Positions 44,191 through 54,165 of a stretch of DNA of 64,000 bases are shown here, piece by piece; position 1 is the first letter of the stretch; each line of letters starts with the position of its first letter. The position numbers and the translations under genes were made by a program. Below the pieces are notes generated by a model. It saw only the letters and a list, made by a program, of their open reading frames with translations. It had not been told where the DNA came from and made no database searches. The stretch spans positions 1 to 64,000 of the forward strand of contig NZ_JAAAPM020000007.1 in assembly GCF_009909155.2 (NCBI RefSeq), read 5' to 3'. This DNA comes from Flavobacterium undicola. GTDB lineage: Bacteria; Bacteroidota; Bacteroidia; Flavobacteriales; Flavobacteriaceae.

Positions 44191-44853
44191 TTAGGACTTA
44201 ATCAAATTGTTTTTTAAGGCAAACTTCACCAAGCTAATGGTGTTTTTGGCTTGTAATTTTTTCATGATGTTCTTTCGGTGCGTTTCGACTGTATTAGCGC
44301 TTATAAATAGCTTTTCAGAAATTTCTTTTCCGCTGAATTCCAAAGCAATCAAAGTAATGATTTCAATTTCACGGGACGTTAATTGATAATCAGGATTGAT
44401 TTTGCTTTTATTTAATTTTGAATTGTTTTTTGTAGCTGTAGAGAATATTTTTTCTCGTACCTGACTACAAAAATATTCTTCTCCTTGGTTTACTACTTGT
44501 ATGGCTTCGACAATGTTTTCTCCAGCGCATTGTTTGGTTAAATAACCACTAGCCCCCAGTTTCATGACTTCTTGGATTATTTTTAAATCATCATAGGTGG
44601 AAAGTACAATTACTTTGCAAGGAAAACCTTTTTTAGAAAATTCCTTCAATACTTCAATGCCATCCTTTTCGGGCATACTGATGTCTAAAACTAAAATGTC
44701 CGTGGAATTGTTACTTACATCTTCATAGAGAGTTGTTCCTTTTAAAGAAAATCCAACCACTTTAAAATTAGAAATAGAATTTAATAAAGTACGCATACCA
44801 TCAATAAGTACTTGATGATCGTCCGCTAAATGAATTCGTGTAGGGGTTTCCAT
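44191..44853 (-). CDS. LuxR/NarL-type response regulator
   Basis: The 220-residue protein has a receiver domain (1-125, acidic pair D11-D12, phospho-acceptor D57 in VLDISMPEKDG) and a C-terminal LuxR helix-turn-helix (about 155-215, LTSREIEIITLIALEFSGKE, then SANTVETHRKNIMKKL). It is the partner of the adjoining TPR kinase. A TACATTTG -7-type box lies at 44874-44881 on the minus strand, 20 bases before its ATG. Confidence 0.94.
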   Translation of the reverse strand: METPTRIHLADDHQVLIDGMRTLLNSISNFKVVGFSLKGTTLYEDVSNNSTDILVLDISMPEKDGIEVLKEFSKKGFPCKVIVLSTYDDLKIIQEVMKLGASGYLTKQCAGENIVEAIQVVNQGEEYFCSQVREKIFSTATKNNSKLNKSKINPDYQLTSREIEIITLIALEFSGKEISEKLFISANTVETHRKNIMKKLQAKNTISLVKFALKNNLIKS

Positions 44854-44898
44854 GAGGTGTTTCTAATTACATTCAAATGTATAAAAAAAACCACAAAA

Positions 44899-44923
44899 AA
44901 ACCCGAATTTTACATTCGGGTTT
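44899..44923 (-). terminator. Terminator of the DUF4293 gene
   Basis: A perfect 10-bp stem (44899-44908 with 44914-44923, loop TTTAC) is followed on the minus strand by a T-run, 31 bases past the stop at 44955. It also isolates the LuxR promoter. Confidence 0.85.
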
Positions 44924-44954
44924 CCTTCGCACTAATAAATTAAAATTTATAGGT

Positions 44955-45368
44955 TTACCTCAATCTGTCCACAGATTTTACAAGATCTTCATCCTTTTTG
45001 ATCGCTTTATTAGCTAAAACTAATGCTGCGATAGCAATAATAGGCAGAAACATCCCAATACCTTTCTCAGAAACGCCAGGCATTTCTCCAGATAAATTTA
45101 GTGAACGATATAAAAACAATCCTAATAAAATCAAATTTAATATGATATTCAATCTGCCAATAACAAATTGATTTTGTCTTTTCTTATAGGATAAAATACT
45201 CAGTACCGAAAGAGTTGTGCTTAATCCAAACAAAATAACATAGACTTGACTTTGCATAAACAAGAACGATTTGCCATCACTCATAGTCCATAAAGGGAAA
45301 ATAAAAGGCAAAACACCTGTGATGATAAAGGCTATAAGTAAATAGATTGTTTGAATTCGTTGTATCAT
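44955..45368 (-). CDS. DUF4293 family membrane protein
   Basis: From ATG 45368 the product is 137 residues with four transmembrane helices, starting MIQRIQTIYLLIAFIITGVL, the DUF4293 opening. The upstream frame to 45473 adds 35 residues of basic sequence and is rejected. The family is confined to Bacteroidota, has no known function and is regularly found divergent from rho, as here. A TATTTTTG -7-type box lies at 45388-45395 on the minus strand. Confidence 0.9.
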   Translation of the reverse strand: MIQRIQTIYLLIAFIITGVLPFIFPLWTMSDGKSFLFMQSQVYVILFGLSTTLSVLSILSYKKRQNQFVIGRLNIILNLILLGLFLYRSLNLSGEMPGVSEKGIGMFLPIIAIAALVLANKAIKKDEDLVKSVDRLR

Positions 45369-45549
45369 TACTATCGATATTGTTCTACAAAAATATATTT
45401 TCTTTTTATAAAATACTATTGTATGATTAAATTTTATTCGTATTATTGCAATACAATACCGTAAGCACTTCATACTGCGGTGAATTCAAAATAAAAAAAC
45501 TACCTATCTTTTTTAAGGATCCCCAATTAATTAAATTCATAGAACATTC

Positions 45550-47340
45550 ATGTTTGATATTTCTGCATTAAAAGAAATGAAGCTTTCTGAGCTTCAACAA
45601 ATAGCTAAAGCTGCTAAAACAATAAAAATTAACGGTGTGAAAAAAGATGCCTTAATCACAAGTATTTTGGATTATCAAAATACTTTGGCAGCTACTGAAG
45701 TTAATCCGGTAAAATCGGAGGATGCTGACGATAAACCTAAAAGAGTGCGTATTGCTCCTGTAAAAAAGCAAGCTGCTCCTAAAAATGTAGCGCAAATTTC
45801 TTCAAAAAGCCAAGAACAATCAACCGAAAATAATTCAGAAAAGCTTGATTTTCCTGTTGAAACAGTTGTAGAACAAGATACAAAAGAGCAAAAAGGGGAG
45901 ACCGAACAAGAAGTTGTTGCTGCTGAAAAGGCTAAGGTGGTGAAATTTAATAAAGCGACTTACGAAAAGAAAATTGCTTTAAAAAAAGATAAAGAAAACA
46001 AGGATGTTGTAAAAGACGCTCCTGTTGTTGAGGAAGTAAAACAAGAAGATTCCGCTAAGCAAGAAGATTCAGTTACTGAAACAGAAGCTGTTGCTCCTGC
46101 TGCTCCTCAAAAGAAAATAAATCCGAATCAAAATAAGCAAAATCCAAACCAAAATCCAAACCAACAAAACCAGAATCCTAATTTTAAAAACAAGAAAAAT
46201 AATTTTAGAGACTCTGATTTTGAATTTGACGGAATCATAGAAAGTGAAGGTGTTCTTGAAATGATGCCTGATGGTTACGGATTTTTGCGTTCTTCAGATT
46301 ATAATTATTTAGCTTCTCCAGATGATATTTATTTGTCAACATCACAAATTAGATTATTTGGTTTAAAAACAGGAGATACCGTAAAAGGTGTGGTAAGACC
46401 TCCAAAAGAAGGAGAGAAGTTCTTCCCTTTAGTTCGTGTGCTAAAAATTAACGGACACGACCCACAGGTTGTTAGAGATCGAATTTCATTTGAGCATTTA
46501 ACACCAGTATTTCCATCAGAAAAATTCAAATTAGCCGAAAGAGAAAGTACGATTTCAACTCGAATTATCGATTTGTTTTCTCCAATAGGAAAAGGACAAC
46601 GTGGTATGATTGTAGCCCAGCCAAAAACGGGTAAAACCATGTTGTTGAAAGAAATAGCAAACGCCATTGCAGCGAATCATCCCGAAGTTTATCTTATTGT
46701 TTTATTGATTGACGAACGTCCGGAAGAGGTTACTGATATGCAACGTTCTGTACGTGGTGAAGTAATTGCATCAACATTTGACAGAGAGCCGCAAGAGCAT
46801 GTTAAAATTGCTAATATTGTTCTAGAAAAATCAAAACGTTTAGTAGAATGTGGTCATGATGTAGTAATTTTGTTAGATTCTATTACGCGTTTGGCAAGAG
46901 CTTACAATACAGTACAACCTGCGTCAGGAAAAGTATTGAGTGGAGGTGTAGATGCCAATGCTTTACAAAAACCAAAACGCTTTTTTGGAGCCGCTCGTAA
47001 TGTAGAAAAAGGAGGTTCTTTGAGTATTATTGCTACAGCCTTGACTGAAACCGGTTCAAAAATGGATGAGGTAATTTTCGAAGAGTTTAAAGGAACAGGA
47101 AATATGGAATTGCAATTAGATAGAAAAATTGCTAACAAACGTATCTTCCCAGCTATCGATTTAACTTCGTCAAGCACCAGAAGAGATGATATGCTTCTTG
47201 ATAAAGATACATTGCAAAGAATGTGGATTATGAGAAAATACCTTTCTGATATGAACCCAGTTGAAGCGATGGAATTTATCAATGATAGATTTAGAAAAAC
47301 TAGAAATAATGAGGAGTTCTTGATTTCAATGAACGACTAA
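45550..47340 (+). CDS. rho: Transcription termination factor Rho
   Basis: Rho is the hexameric RNA helicase that ends transcription of untranslated RNA. The 596-residue protein has a Rho_N SAP-like domain (about 6-45), a 170-residue low-complexity insert rich in Lys, Glu, Asn and Gln (about 50-220), an RNA-binding OB domain (about 230-300) and the ATPase core with P-loop [11 protein letters not shown] (near 356-366) and Walker [18 protein letters not shown]. coli Rho is 419 residues; such an insert is usual in Bacteroidota and may drive phase separation or RNA binding. A strong terminator follows. Confidence 0.97.
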   Translation: MFDISALKEMKLSELQQIAKAAKTIKINGVKKDALITSILDYQNTLAATEVNPVKSEDADDKPKRVRIAPVKKQAAPKNVAQISSKSQEQSTENNSEKLDFPVETVVEQDTKEQKGETEQEVVAAEKAKVVKFNKATYEKKIALKKDKENKDVVKDAPVVEEVKQEDSAKQEDSVTETEAVAPAAPQKKINPNQNKQNPNQNPNQQNQNPNFKNKKNNFRDSDFEFDGIIESEGVLEMMPDGYGFLRSSDYNYLASPDDIYLSTSQIRLFGLKTGDTVKGVVRPPKEGEKFFPLVRVLKINGHDPQVVRDRISFEHLTPVFPSEKFKLAERESTISTRIIDLFSPIGKGQRGMIVAQPKTGKTMLLKEIANAIAANHPEVYLIVLLIDERPEEVTDMQRSVRGEVIASTFDREPQEHVKIANIVLEKSKRLVECGHDVVILLDSITRLARAYNTVQPASGKVLSGGVDANALQKPKRFFGAARNVEKGGSLSIIATALTETGSKMDEVIFEEFKGTGNMELQLDRKIANKRIFPAIDLTSSSTRRDDMLLDKDTLQRMWIMRKYLSDMNPVEAMEFINDRFRKTRNNEEFLISMND

Positions 47341-47375
47341 AATCAATGTCAATTTCAATGACAAAATTCAATAAT

Positions 47376-47413
47376 AAAAAACTCCAATTTCGAATGTGAA
47401 ATTGGAGTTTTTT
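47376..47413 (+). terminator. Terminator after rho
   Basis: A perfect 16-bp stem (47376-47391 with 47398-47413, loop GAATGT), with an A-run on its left arm and a T-run on its right, lies 36 bases past the rho stop. The A/T flanks let it serve the convergent RsmB-type gene too. Confidence 0.9.
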
Positions 47414-47458
47414 ATTATGCAATTCATTGCTTTTTGATATTGCTATTGTTTTTGAAAT

Positions 47459-48673
47459 TTAAGATTTTCGTTCCATCAAAGCCATATAAAATCCATCAAA
47501 ACCAGACTCCGAAGCCAGAATTTTATGGTCTTTTATAAAGGTGAATTGTTTTCCAATATCAGTAGTTAAAAAACGCTCTACTTGTTCTTGATTTTCAGAA
47601 GGAAGAATAGAACAGGTAGCATATACTAATTTTCCACCTGGTTTTACAATTTTAGAATAGCTTTCTAATACTTCTGATTGAACTTTTCGAATATTGTCAA
47701 TAAACTCAGGTCTCAATTTCCACTTAGCATCAGGGTTTCTTTTCAAAACTCCTAAACCACTACAAGGAGCATCAATCAATACGCGGTCTGCTTTTTCATG
47801 TAGTTTTTTGATCACTTTTGTTGTGTCAATAATGCGGTATTCAATATTGAAAGCACCATCGCGTTTGGCTCTTAATTTTAACTGCTTCAATTTACTTTCG
47901 TATAAATCCATTGCAATTAATTGTCCTTTATTTTCCATTAAGGCTGCAATATGCAAGGTTTTTCCACCAGCACCAGCACAAGTATCAACTACACGCATTC
48001 CTGGTTTCACATCAAGGAAAGCTGCAACTAATTGTGAATTGGCATCCTGAACTTCAAAAAAACCTTGTTTAAAAGCGTCAGTCATGAAAACATTCGCGCG
48101 TTCTTTTAAAACCAAAGCATCTGGCTGGTCTTTTAGATATTCGGTTTCGATATCTAAATCCATCAAAATGGCTCTTAAAGCTTCTTTAGTTGTTTTTAGT
48201 GTATTGGTTCTAAGGATTACTTTGGCAGGTTGATTTTGAGCTGTAATTTCTTTTGCCCAAACTTTTTCGCCTAATTCTTTCACTCCTAATTCGTCCATCC
48301 AGTCTGGGATAGATTCTTTAAGCGGTCTAATTTTTGAAAGTTCATCAAAACGTCCTTTGATTTTTCTTTCAGGAGTTCCTTCCAGTTGGCGCCAATCAGG
48401 AATTGGATATCCTCTTAAAACAGCCCAAACAGAAAACATTCTCCAAAGATTATCTCTGTCAAAAGGTTCTTTTACTTCGGCAATTTCTGAATATAATCTT
48501 TTCCAACGAACAATTTCGTATATGGTTTCAGCGACAAATTTCCTGTCAGAACTTCCCCAACGCTTGTCTTTTTTTAGTGCTCTTGCAACTACTTTATCTG
48601 CGTATTCTCCTTCGTTAAATATTGCATTTAGAGAATCGATAGTAGTATATACTAAGTTTCTGTGTAATCTCAT
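47459..48673 (-). CDS. RsmB/NOP-type rRNA methyltransferase
   Basis: The 404-residue protein has an N-terminal NusB-like part and a C-terminal class I methyltransferase fold: SAM-binding VVDTCAGAGGKTLHIAALM, the DAPCSGLGVLKRNPDAKW motif and YATCSILPSENQEQVERFL, whose two Cys form and resolve the enzyme-cytosine adduct. It makes 5-methylcytosine in rRNA (C967 if RsmB) or another RNA. The exact target base cannot be read from sequence. It is transcribed alone. Confidence 0.92.
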   Translation of the reverse strand: MRLHRNLVYTTIDSLNAIFNEGEYADKVVARALKKDKRWGSSDRKFVAETIYEIVRWKRLYSEIAEVKEPFDRDNLWRMFSVWAVLRGYPIPDWRQLEGTPERKIKGRFDELSKIRPLKESIPDWMDELGVKELGEKVWAKEITAQNQPAKVILRTNTLKTTKEALRAILMDLDIETEYLKDQPDALVLKERANVFMTDAFKQGFFEVQDANSQLVAAFLDVKPGMRVVDTCAGAGGKTLHIAALMENKGQLIAMDLYESKLKQLKLRAKRDGAFNIEYRIIDTTKVIKKLHEKADRVLIDAPCSGLGVLKRNPDAKWKLRPEFIDNIRKVQSEVLESYSKIVKPGGKLVYATCSILPSENQEQVERFLTTDIGKQFTFIKDHKILASESGFDGFYMALMERKS

Positions 48674-48849
48674 TTTTATTATTTGAACTGCAAAGGTACT
48701 ATTAAATGATTTGAAAGTTAAATTATACCGTTTGTTATTTCAAAATAGTCCAATAAAAATTGTCCTAAATGAAATATACAACGGCATTATACCATAATGA
48801 TTGAGCTATATTGTATTTGGTATTAAAATTTCAATTCTGTTATTTCGTA

Positions 48850-49737
48850 TTATTTTAATTTCTCCTTGAAAAAGTCAATCGTTCTTGTCCAGGCTAAAGT
48901 AGCTGCTTTTTCATCATAGCGTGGCGTGGTATTATTATGAAATCCGTGATTAACATTTGGATAAATATAGACTGTATTTGGAACTTTGTTTTGGTTTAAA
49001 ATGGCTTCAAAGGCTGGCCATCCTTCGTTTACTCTCGTATCTAAACCTGCGTATTGTAATAGCAAAGGCGTTTTAATTTGAGCGGCTTCTTCGGCTGTGG
49101 GTTGTCCACCATAAAAAGGAACGGCAGCGTTTAATGTTGGGATTTTAACCGCCATCAAATTAGCAATCCAGCCGCCAAAACAAAAACCAACCACTCCAAT
49201 GTGACCGTTGCAATCAGGATGATGTTTTAAATAGTGGTAAGCCGCAATGAAATCTTCCAACATTTCGTATCGGTCTCTTTTTTTCTGCATTTCTCTGCCT
49301 TCGTCATCATTTCCAGGATAACCGCCTAATGGAGTCAAAGCATCTGGCGCCAAGCTAATAAATCCTTCAATAGCAGTTCTGCGTCCCACATCTTCAATAT
49401 ATGGATTCAAACCACGGTTTTCGTGTACAACGATTACTCCTGGTAATTTTTTATTGCTTTTGCTAGGTTTAGAAAGCAAACCTTTGATTTTTCCTCCTCC
49501 TTTTGGAGAATCATAAGTAATATAATCCGAAAAGATTCTTGGGTCATCGGATTTTATGAGTGTCGTATTTACATAATCGGGAGTAATAAAACTCAATAAG
49601 GAAGGCAATGTGAGTGCTCCAACGGCAAATACTGAAAGTTTTTCGATAAACTGTCTTCTTTCAATTTTGTTATGAGCATAATCATCGTATAAGTCAAATA
49701 TTTCCTGACTAATGTCTTCTTTGGTTATTTTTTTCAT
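48850..49737 (-). CDS. Dienelactone hydrolase family protein
   Basis: The 295-residue protein (ATG 49737; TTG at 49749 would add four residues) has an N-terminal hydrophobic segment (VFAVGALTLPSLLSFI, about 30-45) after ERRQFIEK, a Tat-like or anchor sequence, then an alpha/beta hydrolase fold. The nucleophile is Cys in VGFCFGGW, with D in YAGLDTRVN and H in NHGFHNN completing the triad. Family enzymes open dienelactones or hydrolyse other esters; many Bacteroidota homologues have unknown substrates. It follows the TonB receptor gene by way of a terminator. Confidence 0.9.
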   Translation of the reverse strand: MKKITKEDISQEIFDLYDDYAHNKIERRQFIEKLSVFAVGALTLPSLLSFITPDYVNTTLIKSDDPRIFSDYITYDSPKGGGKIKGLLSKPSKSNKKLPGVIVVHENRGLNPYIEDVGRRTAIEGFISLAPDALTPLGGYPGNDDEGREMQKKRDRYEMLEDFIAAYHYLKHHPDCNGHIGVVGFCFGGWIANLMAVKIPTLNAAVPFYGGQPTAEEAAQIKTPLLLQYAGLDTRVNEGWPAFEAILNQNKVPNTVYIYPNVNHGFHNNTTPRYDEKAATLAWTRTIDFFKEKLK

Positions 49738-49802
49738 GGTTGGAATCAATTGGTTTTCAAGATAGCTTAAATATAATTATTTTTTGAAAGTTTTAAAACA
49801 AA

Positions 49803-49826
49803 AAAAGCTCCCAAATAGGAGCTTTT
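49803..49826 (-). terminator. Terminator of the TonB receptor gene
   Basis: A 9-bp stem (49803-49811 with 49818-49826, loop CAAATA) is followed on the minus strand by a T-run, 20 bases past the receptor stop. Confidence 0.85.
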
Positions 49827-49846
49827 AGAGAAAACCGGAAAGGTTC

Positions 49847-52177
49847 TTATAATTTGTATTTTAAGCTTGCCATTACTTGACGAGGAGCAATTGGGTTCAC
49901 ACTGTAATTTTCGTGTACTGTGTAATTCAACTCGTTAGTAATATTTGATACTTTACATAAGATTGAGAATTTCTTCCATTCGTAACCCACAGAAGCATCA
50001 ACTGTAGTGTAACCTTCTAATGGAATATCGCGGTCTCTGATACTTACTGTGTAAGCAGGGTTTGGATTTGGGTTAGTAACTGTTGGTGTAACAGCTGTCC
50101 ATAAATAATCGTCATTCCAACCTCCTGTACGGTCACCTACATAATTTGCGATTGCTCCAAAACGAAGTCCTTTTAACGCTCCACTAGGTAATTTGTAGAA
50201 AAAGCTTAAATTGGCAGTATGTTTCGGTGTTCTTGCTAAAATATCTCCCACAATAAGGCTACCATTTGTACCTGAAGATTTAGAAACCTTCGTTTCATTA
50301 AAGCTATATCCTGCATTGATATTTAAACCTTCAGTTGGTTTAGCTGTAATATCTATCTCTATTCCTTTTCCTTTTGTGGATCCTACTAATTCTTTTAAAG
50401 TAGTAGTAGCATTTTGTGTAACACCATCAGCTAAAAATTGAGCTGTTTGTGCCAGATTATTGTTTTTAATTATATAGGCTGTTACGTTAGTACTCAAAAT
50501 CCCTCTCCAGAAATCTTTTTTGATACCTACTTCGTATTGGTCAATTATCGAAGGATCTAAAGGTTTTAAGTCAACTGTCGTTCCTGTATTAGGTGTAAAC
50601 GAGTTAGAGTAACTGGCAAACAAAGATGTTTCTTTATCCGGTTGGATAACTAATCCTGCTTTTGGAGAAAAAGCTCTGTTTAAGGATTTAGCTCCTGTTG
50701 TAGGTTTTGCATTTTCATAAGCTGTTGTGATAGTGTTCTTCCCAGCAATTTTTTCGATTACTTCTTTGGTTGTAGTAACTTCGCTTTCTTGCCAAGACCA
50801 ACGAATACCTCCTAAAATTTTGATATATTCATTGATTGAAATTAAATCTTGAGCATAAGCTCCAAAACGTTGCGTATCGGTAGTTGCTAATTGTGTTATT
50901 CTACTGCTAAATGGTACATCACGACTTTCAGTGGCGTAATTATAGTTGAATAAATTAATAGCTTTAGCTTCTGTAGTTATAAGATCTGCTGGGGTTGCTG
51001 CGGCATAAAAACCAAATGTATAACTTGGTGCCATTGAATTTTCATAATCAACACCAGTAAATATTTGATGTTTGATACTTCCTGTATTGAAAGTTCCTTG
51101 TAAACTCAATTGGTCTCCAAATATATTTTCGGCAGCGTCAGATTTTGTTAATCCACGTTTCCAGTCACCATTGGCGACAATTGTATTTAATTGTGCAGTA
51201 GATGTTTGTGTTCTTCTATAGGATTGAAAAGAAGAATTGAAAGCTAATTTCCAGTTTTTATTAAAATCATGGTTAAATAAAATAGATGCACTAGCTGATT
51301 TTGTATTTCCGTTAGACCAAAGGGCTCCAAAATAAGTATTGCGAGGAATATCTAAAATAGTTTTATCAACGATTCCAGTTCCAAAATCAGGAGTCCAATC
51401 GGCACTTAAATAATCTCCTTGTACTGTAATTTGAGTTTTATCAGTTACATTAAATAGGAATGAAGGGTTGATATAGACACGTTCGTTTTTTACATAATCT
51501 CTAAAACTTTTTGAGTTTTCATAAGAACCAGTAAAACGGAATGCAATAGATTTGTTCAAAGGGCCATAGAAATCTACTGATGGCTTGTAGTAATCATAAC
51601 TTCCAGCCTGCATTGTAATTTCTCCACCTTTAGTGAATTTTGGAGTTTTTGTAACCAAATTCAAAATTCCTCCTGGAGTAACATTCCCGTACAATAAGGC
51701 TGATCCTCCTTTTAAGAATTCTACTTTTTCTAAACCAGAAACCTCTGGAATTGAACCTGCATTGTAACGGAATCCATTTTTAAACATATTATTAGCAGAC
51801 ATATCATATCCTCTTGACCATAATGTTTCAGAAGCACCACCACGAGCCGAACCTACATAAACACCATTTGCATTTTTGATAACTTCACTTAAGCGGATGG
51901 CTTGTTGTTGGCTTATAATTTCATTATCTATGACTTGAACACTCTGTGGTAAATCCATCAGTTTAATACCCGATCTTGATGCCGAAACAGGTCTTTGAGG
52001 TTTGTTTCCAGTAATAACAATTTCTCTAAGAATTTGTCCTTTTTTGTTTTTGATAGTGTCAAAAGGATTTTCGTTGATTTCTTTGGAACTATTATGATCT
52101 AATGCCGAAGCCATTTCTTGGGCTTGAGTAGCTAGAGAAAATAATAATGCTATTGATGGAAGTAAGATTCGTTTCAT
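49847..52177 (-). CDS. TonB-dependent siderophore receptor
   Basis: The 776-residue protein has a signal peptide (1-19, ending ATQAQ), a plug domain (about 65-175: SRSGIKLMDLPQSVQVID, LLYGNVTPGGILNLVTKTP) and a 22-strand barrel ending in the terminal strand APRQVMASLKYKL. It resembles the FhuA/FhuE/FepA siderophore branch; no starch-utilisation (SusC) features or N-terminal carboxypeptidase-like domain are seen. It imports ferric siderophores using TonB energy from the inner membrane. A canonical promoter is visible upstream, but no clear Fur box. Confidence 0.92.
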   Translation of the reverse strand: MKRILLPSIALLFSLATQAQEMASALDHNSSKEINENPFDTIKNKKGQILREIVITGNKPQRPVSASRSGIKLMDLPQSVQVIDNEIISQQQAIRLSEVIKNANGVYVGSARGGASETLWSRGYDMSANNMFKNGFRYNAGSIPEVSGLEKVEFLKGGSALLYGNVTPGGILNLVTKTPKFTKGGEITMQAGSYDYYKPSVDFYGPLNKSIAFRFTGSYENSKSFRDYVKNERVYINPSFLFNVTDKTQITVQGDYLSADWTPDFGTGIVDKTILDIPRNTYFGALWSNGNTKSASASILFNHDFNKNWKLAFNSSFQSYRRTQTSTAQLNTIVANGDWKRGLTKSDAAENIFGDQLSLQGTFNTGSIKHQIFTGVDYENSMAPSYTFGFYAAATPADLITTEAKAINLFNYNYATESRDVPFSSRITQLATTDTQRFGAYAQDLISINEYIKILGGIRWSWQESEVTTTKEVIEKIAGKNTITTAYENAKPTTGAKSLNRAFSPKAGLVIQPDKETSLFASYSNSFTPNTGTTVDLKPLDPSIIDQYEVGIKKDFWRGILSTNVTAYIIKNNNLAQTAQFLADGVTQNATTTLKELVGSTKGKGIEIDITAKPTEGLNINAGYSFNETKVSKSSGTNGSLIVGDILARTPKHTANLSFFYKLPSGALKGLRFGAIANYVGDRTGGWNDDYLWTAVTPTVTNPNPNPAYTVSIRDRDIPLEGYTTVDASVGYEWKKFSILCKVSNITNELNYTVHENYSVNPIAPRQVMASLKYKL

Positions 52178-52213
52178 TCTATATCTTATTTGGATTTATT
52201 TAAAATAACGATG

Positions 52214-52245
52214 CAAATGTATAACCTGAAATTGGTTTTTCAAAG
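52214..52245 (-). promoter_or_regulatory. Promoter of the TonB siderophore receptor
   Basis: On the minus strand a TTTG -33 box (near 52241-52244) lies 19 bases before a TACATTTG -7 box (52214-52221), an excellent fit to the Bacteroidota TTG-N17-23-TAnnTTTG promoter. The expected start is about 30 bases before the receptor ATG. The rest of the 370-base gap 52178-52547 is G/T-rich and contains nothing else I can support. Confidence 0.65.
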
Positions 52246-52547
52246 GGTTATTTGGAATAAATAAAAATAAAAATCAACAAAAGGCTTGTAAGTTGTTTGT
52301 TATTTATTTAACAGAATTTTTGTAGTTTGAAAAAAGCTGTTTTTTGTTTGTGTTTTTTCGTTGTAATTGTTTGATTAGTAGCGGTTTTTTGTTTCTTGTT
52401 CCGAAAAAGTTAGTTTTGTTGTACTTGTTGGAGAGATAAAATAGCGAATCACTTTAGTTAGTGAACTAGAAATAATTTTGCCGATAAAAATGTCTTTTGG
52501 AGCGGTTCACAGTAATAATTTCACTGATTTTAAGTGAAACTATCTTT

Positions 52548-53948
52548 TTATTTGATGATTTTTGGAGGATTGAGGTAGTTTTTAAAGAAGCTATAAAGTG
52601 TATTTAAGCTGGAAGCTGTTTGTGGAATAGCATGTCCTTTCCCATAATTCACCAAAGTAGATGTTGGAATACCTAAATGGTCTAATTTGGCTTTAAAATG
52701 TGTAATTTGATCTTGATAATAAGGATCGTCGTCTGTATTATAGAAAAATAGAGTAGGAGCTGTTGTTTTGGTTTCAACCAAATAAGAAGAACCCATTGAT
52801 TCCCATAATTTTCTATTTTCTTCTAATGAATCCCAAGCCCAAGGACATCTCAATTCTAAATTTTTGTCTCCATCATCAGCAGTGTTGTAAATAAGAGTAT
52901 AATCAAAAACACCTGGTCCTAGTGTTGCAGCTTGTACATCATCAGAAACTCCGATATGGAAACCAGCGTTTTCTAGTTCAGTAATTTTTTTATCTCCAAT
53001 AGCCATAGAGCCTGCGGTAGAGCCTCTTGAAAATCCAAAAACACCTATTTTACCCGAAAGCCCCATTTGTTTACCCAAAGCACGCAAGGTTCGAATAGCC
53101 GATTTTACTTTTTGTGCTGCATCTGGATTGGTTTCATAAGATTTGTAAGTATCATTAGCACCGTTAACGGGTTTCCCTTTACCCCATGGACAATATTTAG
53201 GATGGTCCGCTATTGCCCAAGCCATTCCGTTAGCAGGAGCACCCTCGAGAAAGGAATCATTAAAGCCCGCAAAAGAATAGGCAAGGTTAAGTCTTTGGTC
53301 TTTATAGGCATCATTTAGTGTGCCTTTAACTTGATCGTAATTTGCATAGCTGTTGCTATAAGAAAAAGATAGAATTACAGGCACTTTAACCTTAGGATTA
53401 GCAGGATAAATAATATCCATGTGCAAAGAATCGCCAACGGTATATTGTTCCGGTGTATTGTAGACTTTAGGATTATCGATAAAATAGCTGACATCTCTTG
53501 CTATACGATAGCCTTCAAATAAAACATAGGATTTGTATTGAGAGCAGTTTTTATAACCGCAAAAATTTCCAGCTGCTATAGAATCGTTGATGGCTATGAT
53601 GTCTTCGTTTATTTTTAGCGCTTTGGCATTGCTATTTTTAGCATAATTAAGTTCAATTACGCGATAGCCTTGGGATAGCAACCAATTCACATCTTTTTTG
53701 ACGCTGTTTCGGCCAATTTTTTTAATAGCAAGATTTTTTAAATACACTACCGTTGGATAATTGCCAGCGTAATCTTTTATAGGCTTTTTTGATTCGGTTG
53801 ATTTGTATTCTATAGTAGAGCCTGTAGTTTTGCTAGTCCATTTTCCGGAAGCTGCCCATGAACTTAAAGTTACCGATAGGATAAGTAAAAGGACAAAAAA
53901 ATATTTTTTTGATGAGAAAGTTAAAAAAGAGATCGAATTGTATTTCAT
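52548..53948 (-). CDS. Exported alpha/beta hydrolase, acetyl-xylan-esterase-like
   Basis: From ATG 53948 the product is 466 residues with a signal peptide (about 1-36, ending SSWAA). It is an alpha/beta hydrolase: an IYPANPKVKVPVILSFSYS entry to the fold, nucleophile Ser in GVFGFSRGSTAG, an acidic residue in FFYNTDDDPYYQD and a late His in GKGHAIPQT. The family is close to esterases and lipases acting on carbohydrates or lipids, but the substrate is unknown. The upstream extension to 54041 adds 31 residues and a second hydrophobic stretch and is not preferred. Confidence 0.8.
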   Translation of the reverse strand: MKYNSISFLTFSSKKYFFVLLLILSVTLSSWAASGKWTSKTTGSTIEYKSTESKKPIKDYAGNYPTVVYLKNLAIKKIGRNSVKKDVNWLLSQGYRVIELNYAKNSNAKALKINEDIIAINDSIAAGNFCGYKNCSQYKSYVLFEGYRIARDVSYFIDNPKVYNTPEQYTVGDSLHMDIIYPANPKVKVPVILSFSYSNSYANYDQVKGTLNDAYKDQRLNLAYSFAGFNDSFLEGAPANGMAWAIADHPKYCPWGKGKPVNGANDTYKSYETNPDAAQKVKSAIRTLRALGKQMGLSGKIGVFGFSRGSTAGSMAIGDKKITELENAGFHIGVSDDVQAATLGPGVFDYTLIYNTADDGDKNLELRCPWAWDSLEENRKLWESMGSSYLVETKTTAPTLFFYNTDDDPYYQDQITHFKAKLDHLGIPTSTLVNYGKGHAIPQTASSLNTLYSFFKNYLNPPKIIK

Positions 53949-54165
53949 TATATTCTTGTTTCGAACAAAGATTTCTAATAGTAGGCTAATTGTAAAAGTA
54001 CAAATACAAAAGTAACTTTTTAAACTTTGATTTGAAATCAAGATTTTCAGTATTTCTTTCTAATGCTAGAAGTTGTTTATGGTTTGTTTTCTGTTCTTAG
54101 ATGATAATTTCCTGATGTAGACTCTGTGTTTAATTTGTATTTTTGTTTTCTATACCTAAATTATT

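Noticed and set aside
52178-52547. Fur box before the TonB siderophore receptor
   Set aside because: No 19-base inverted repeat of the GATAATGAT type could be found; only a promoter is supported.
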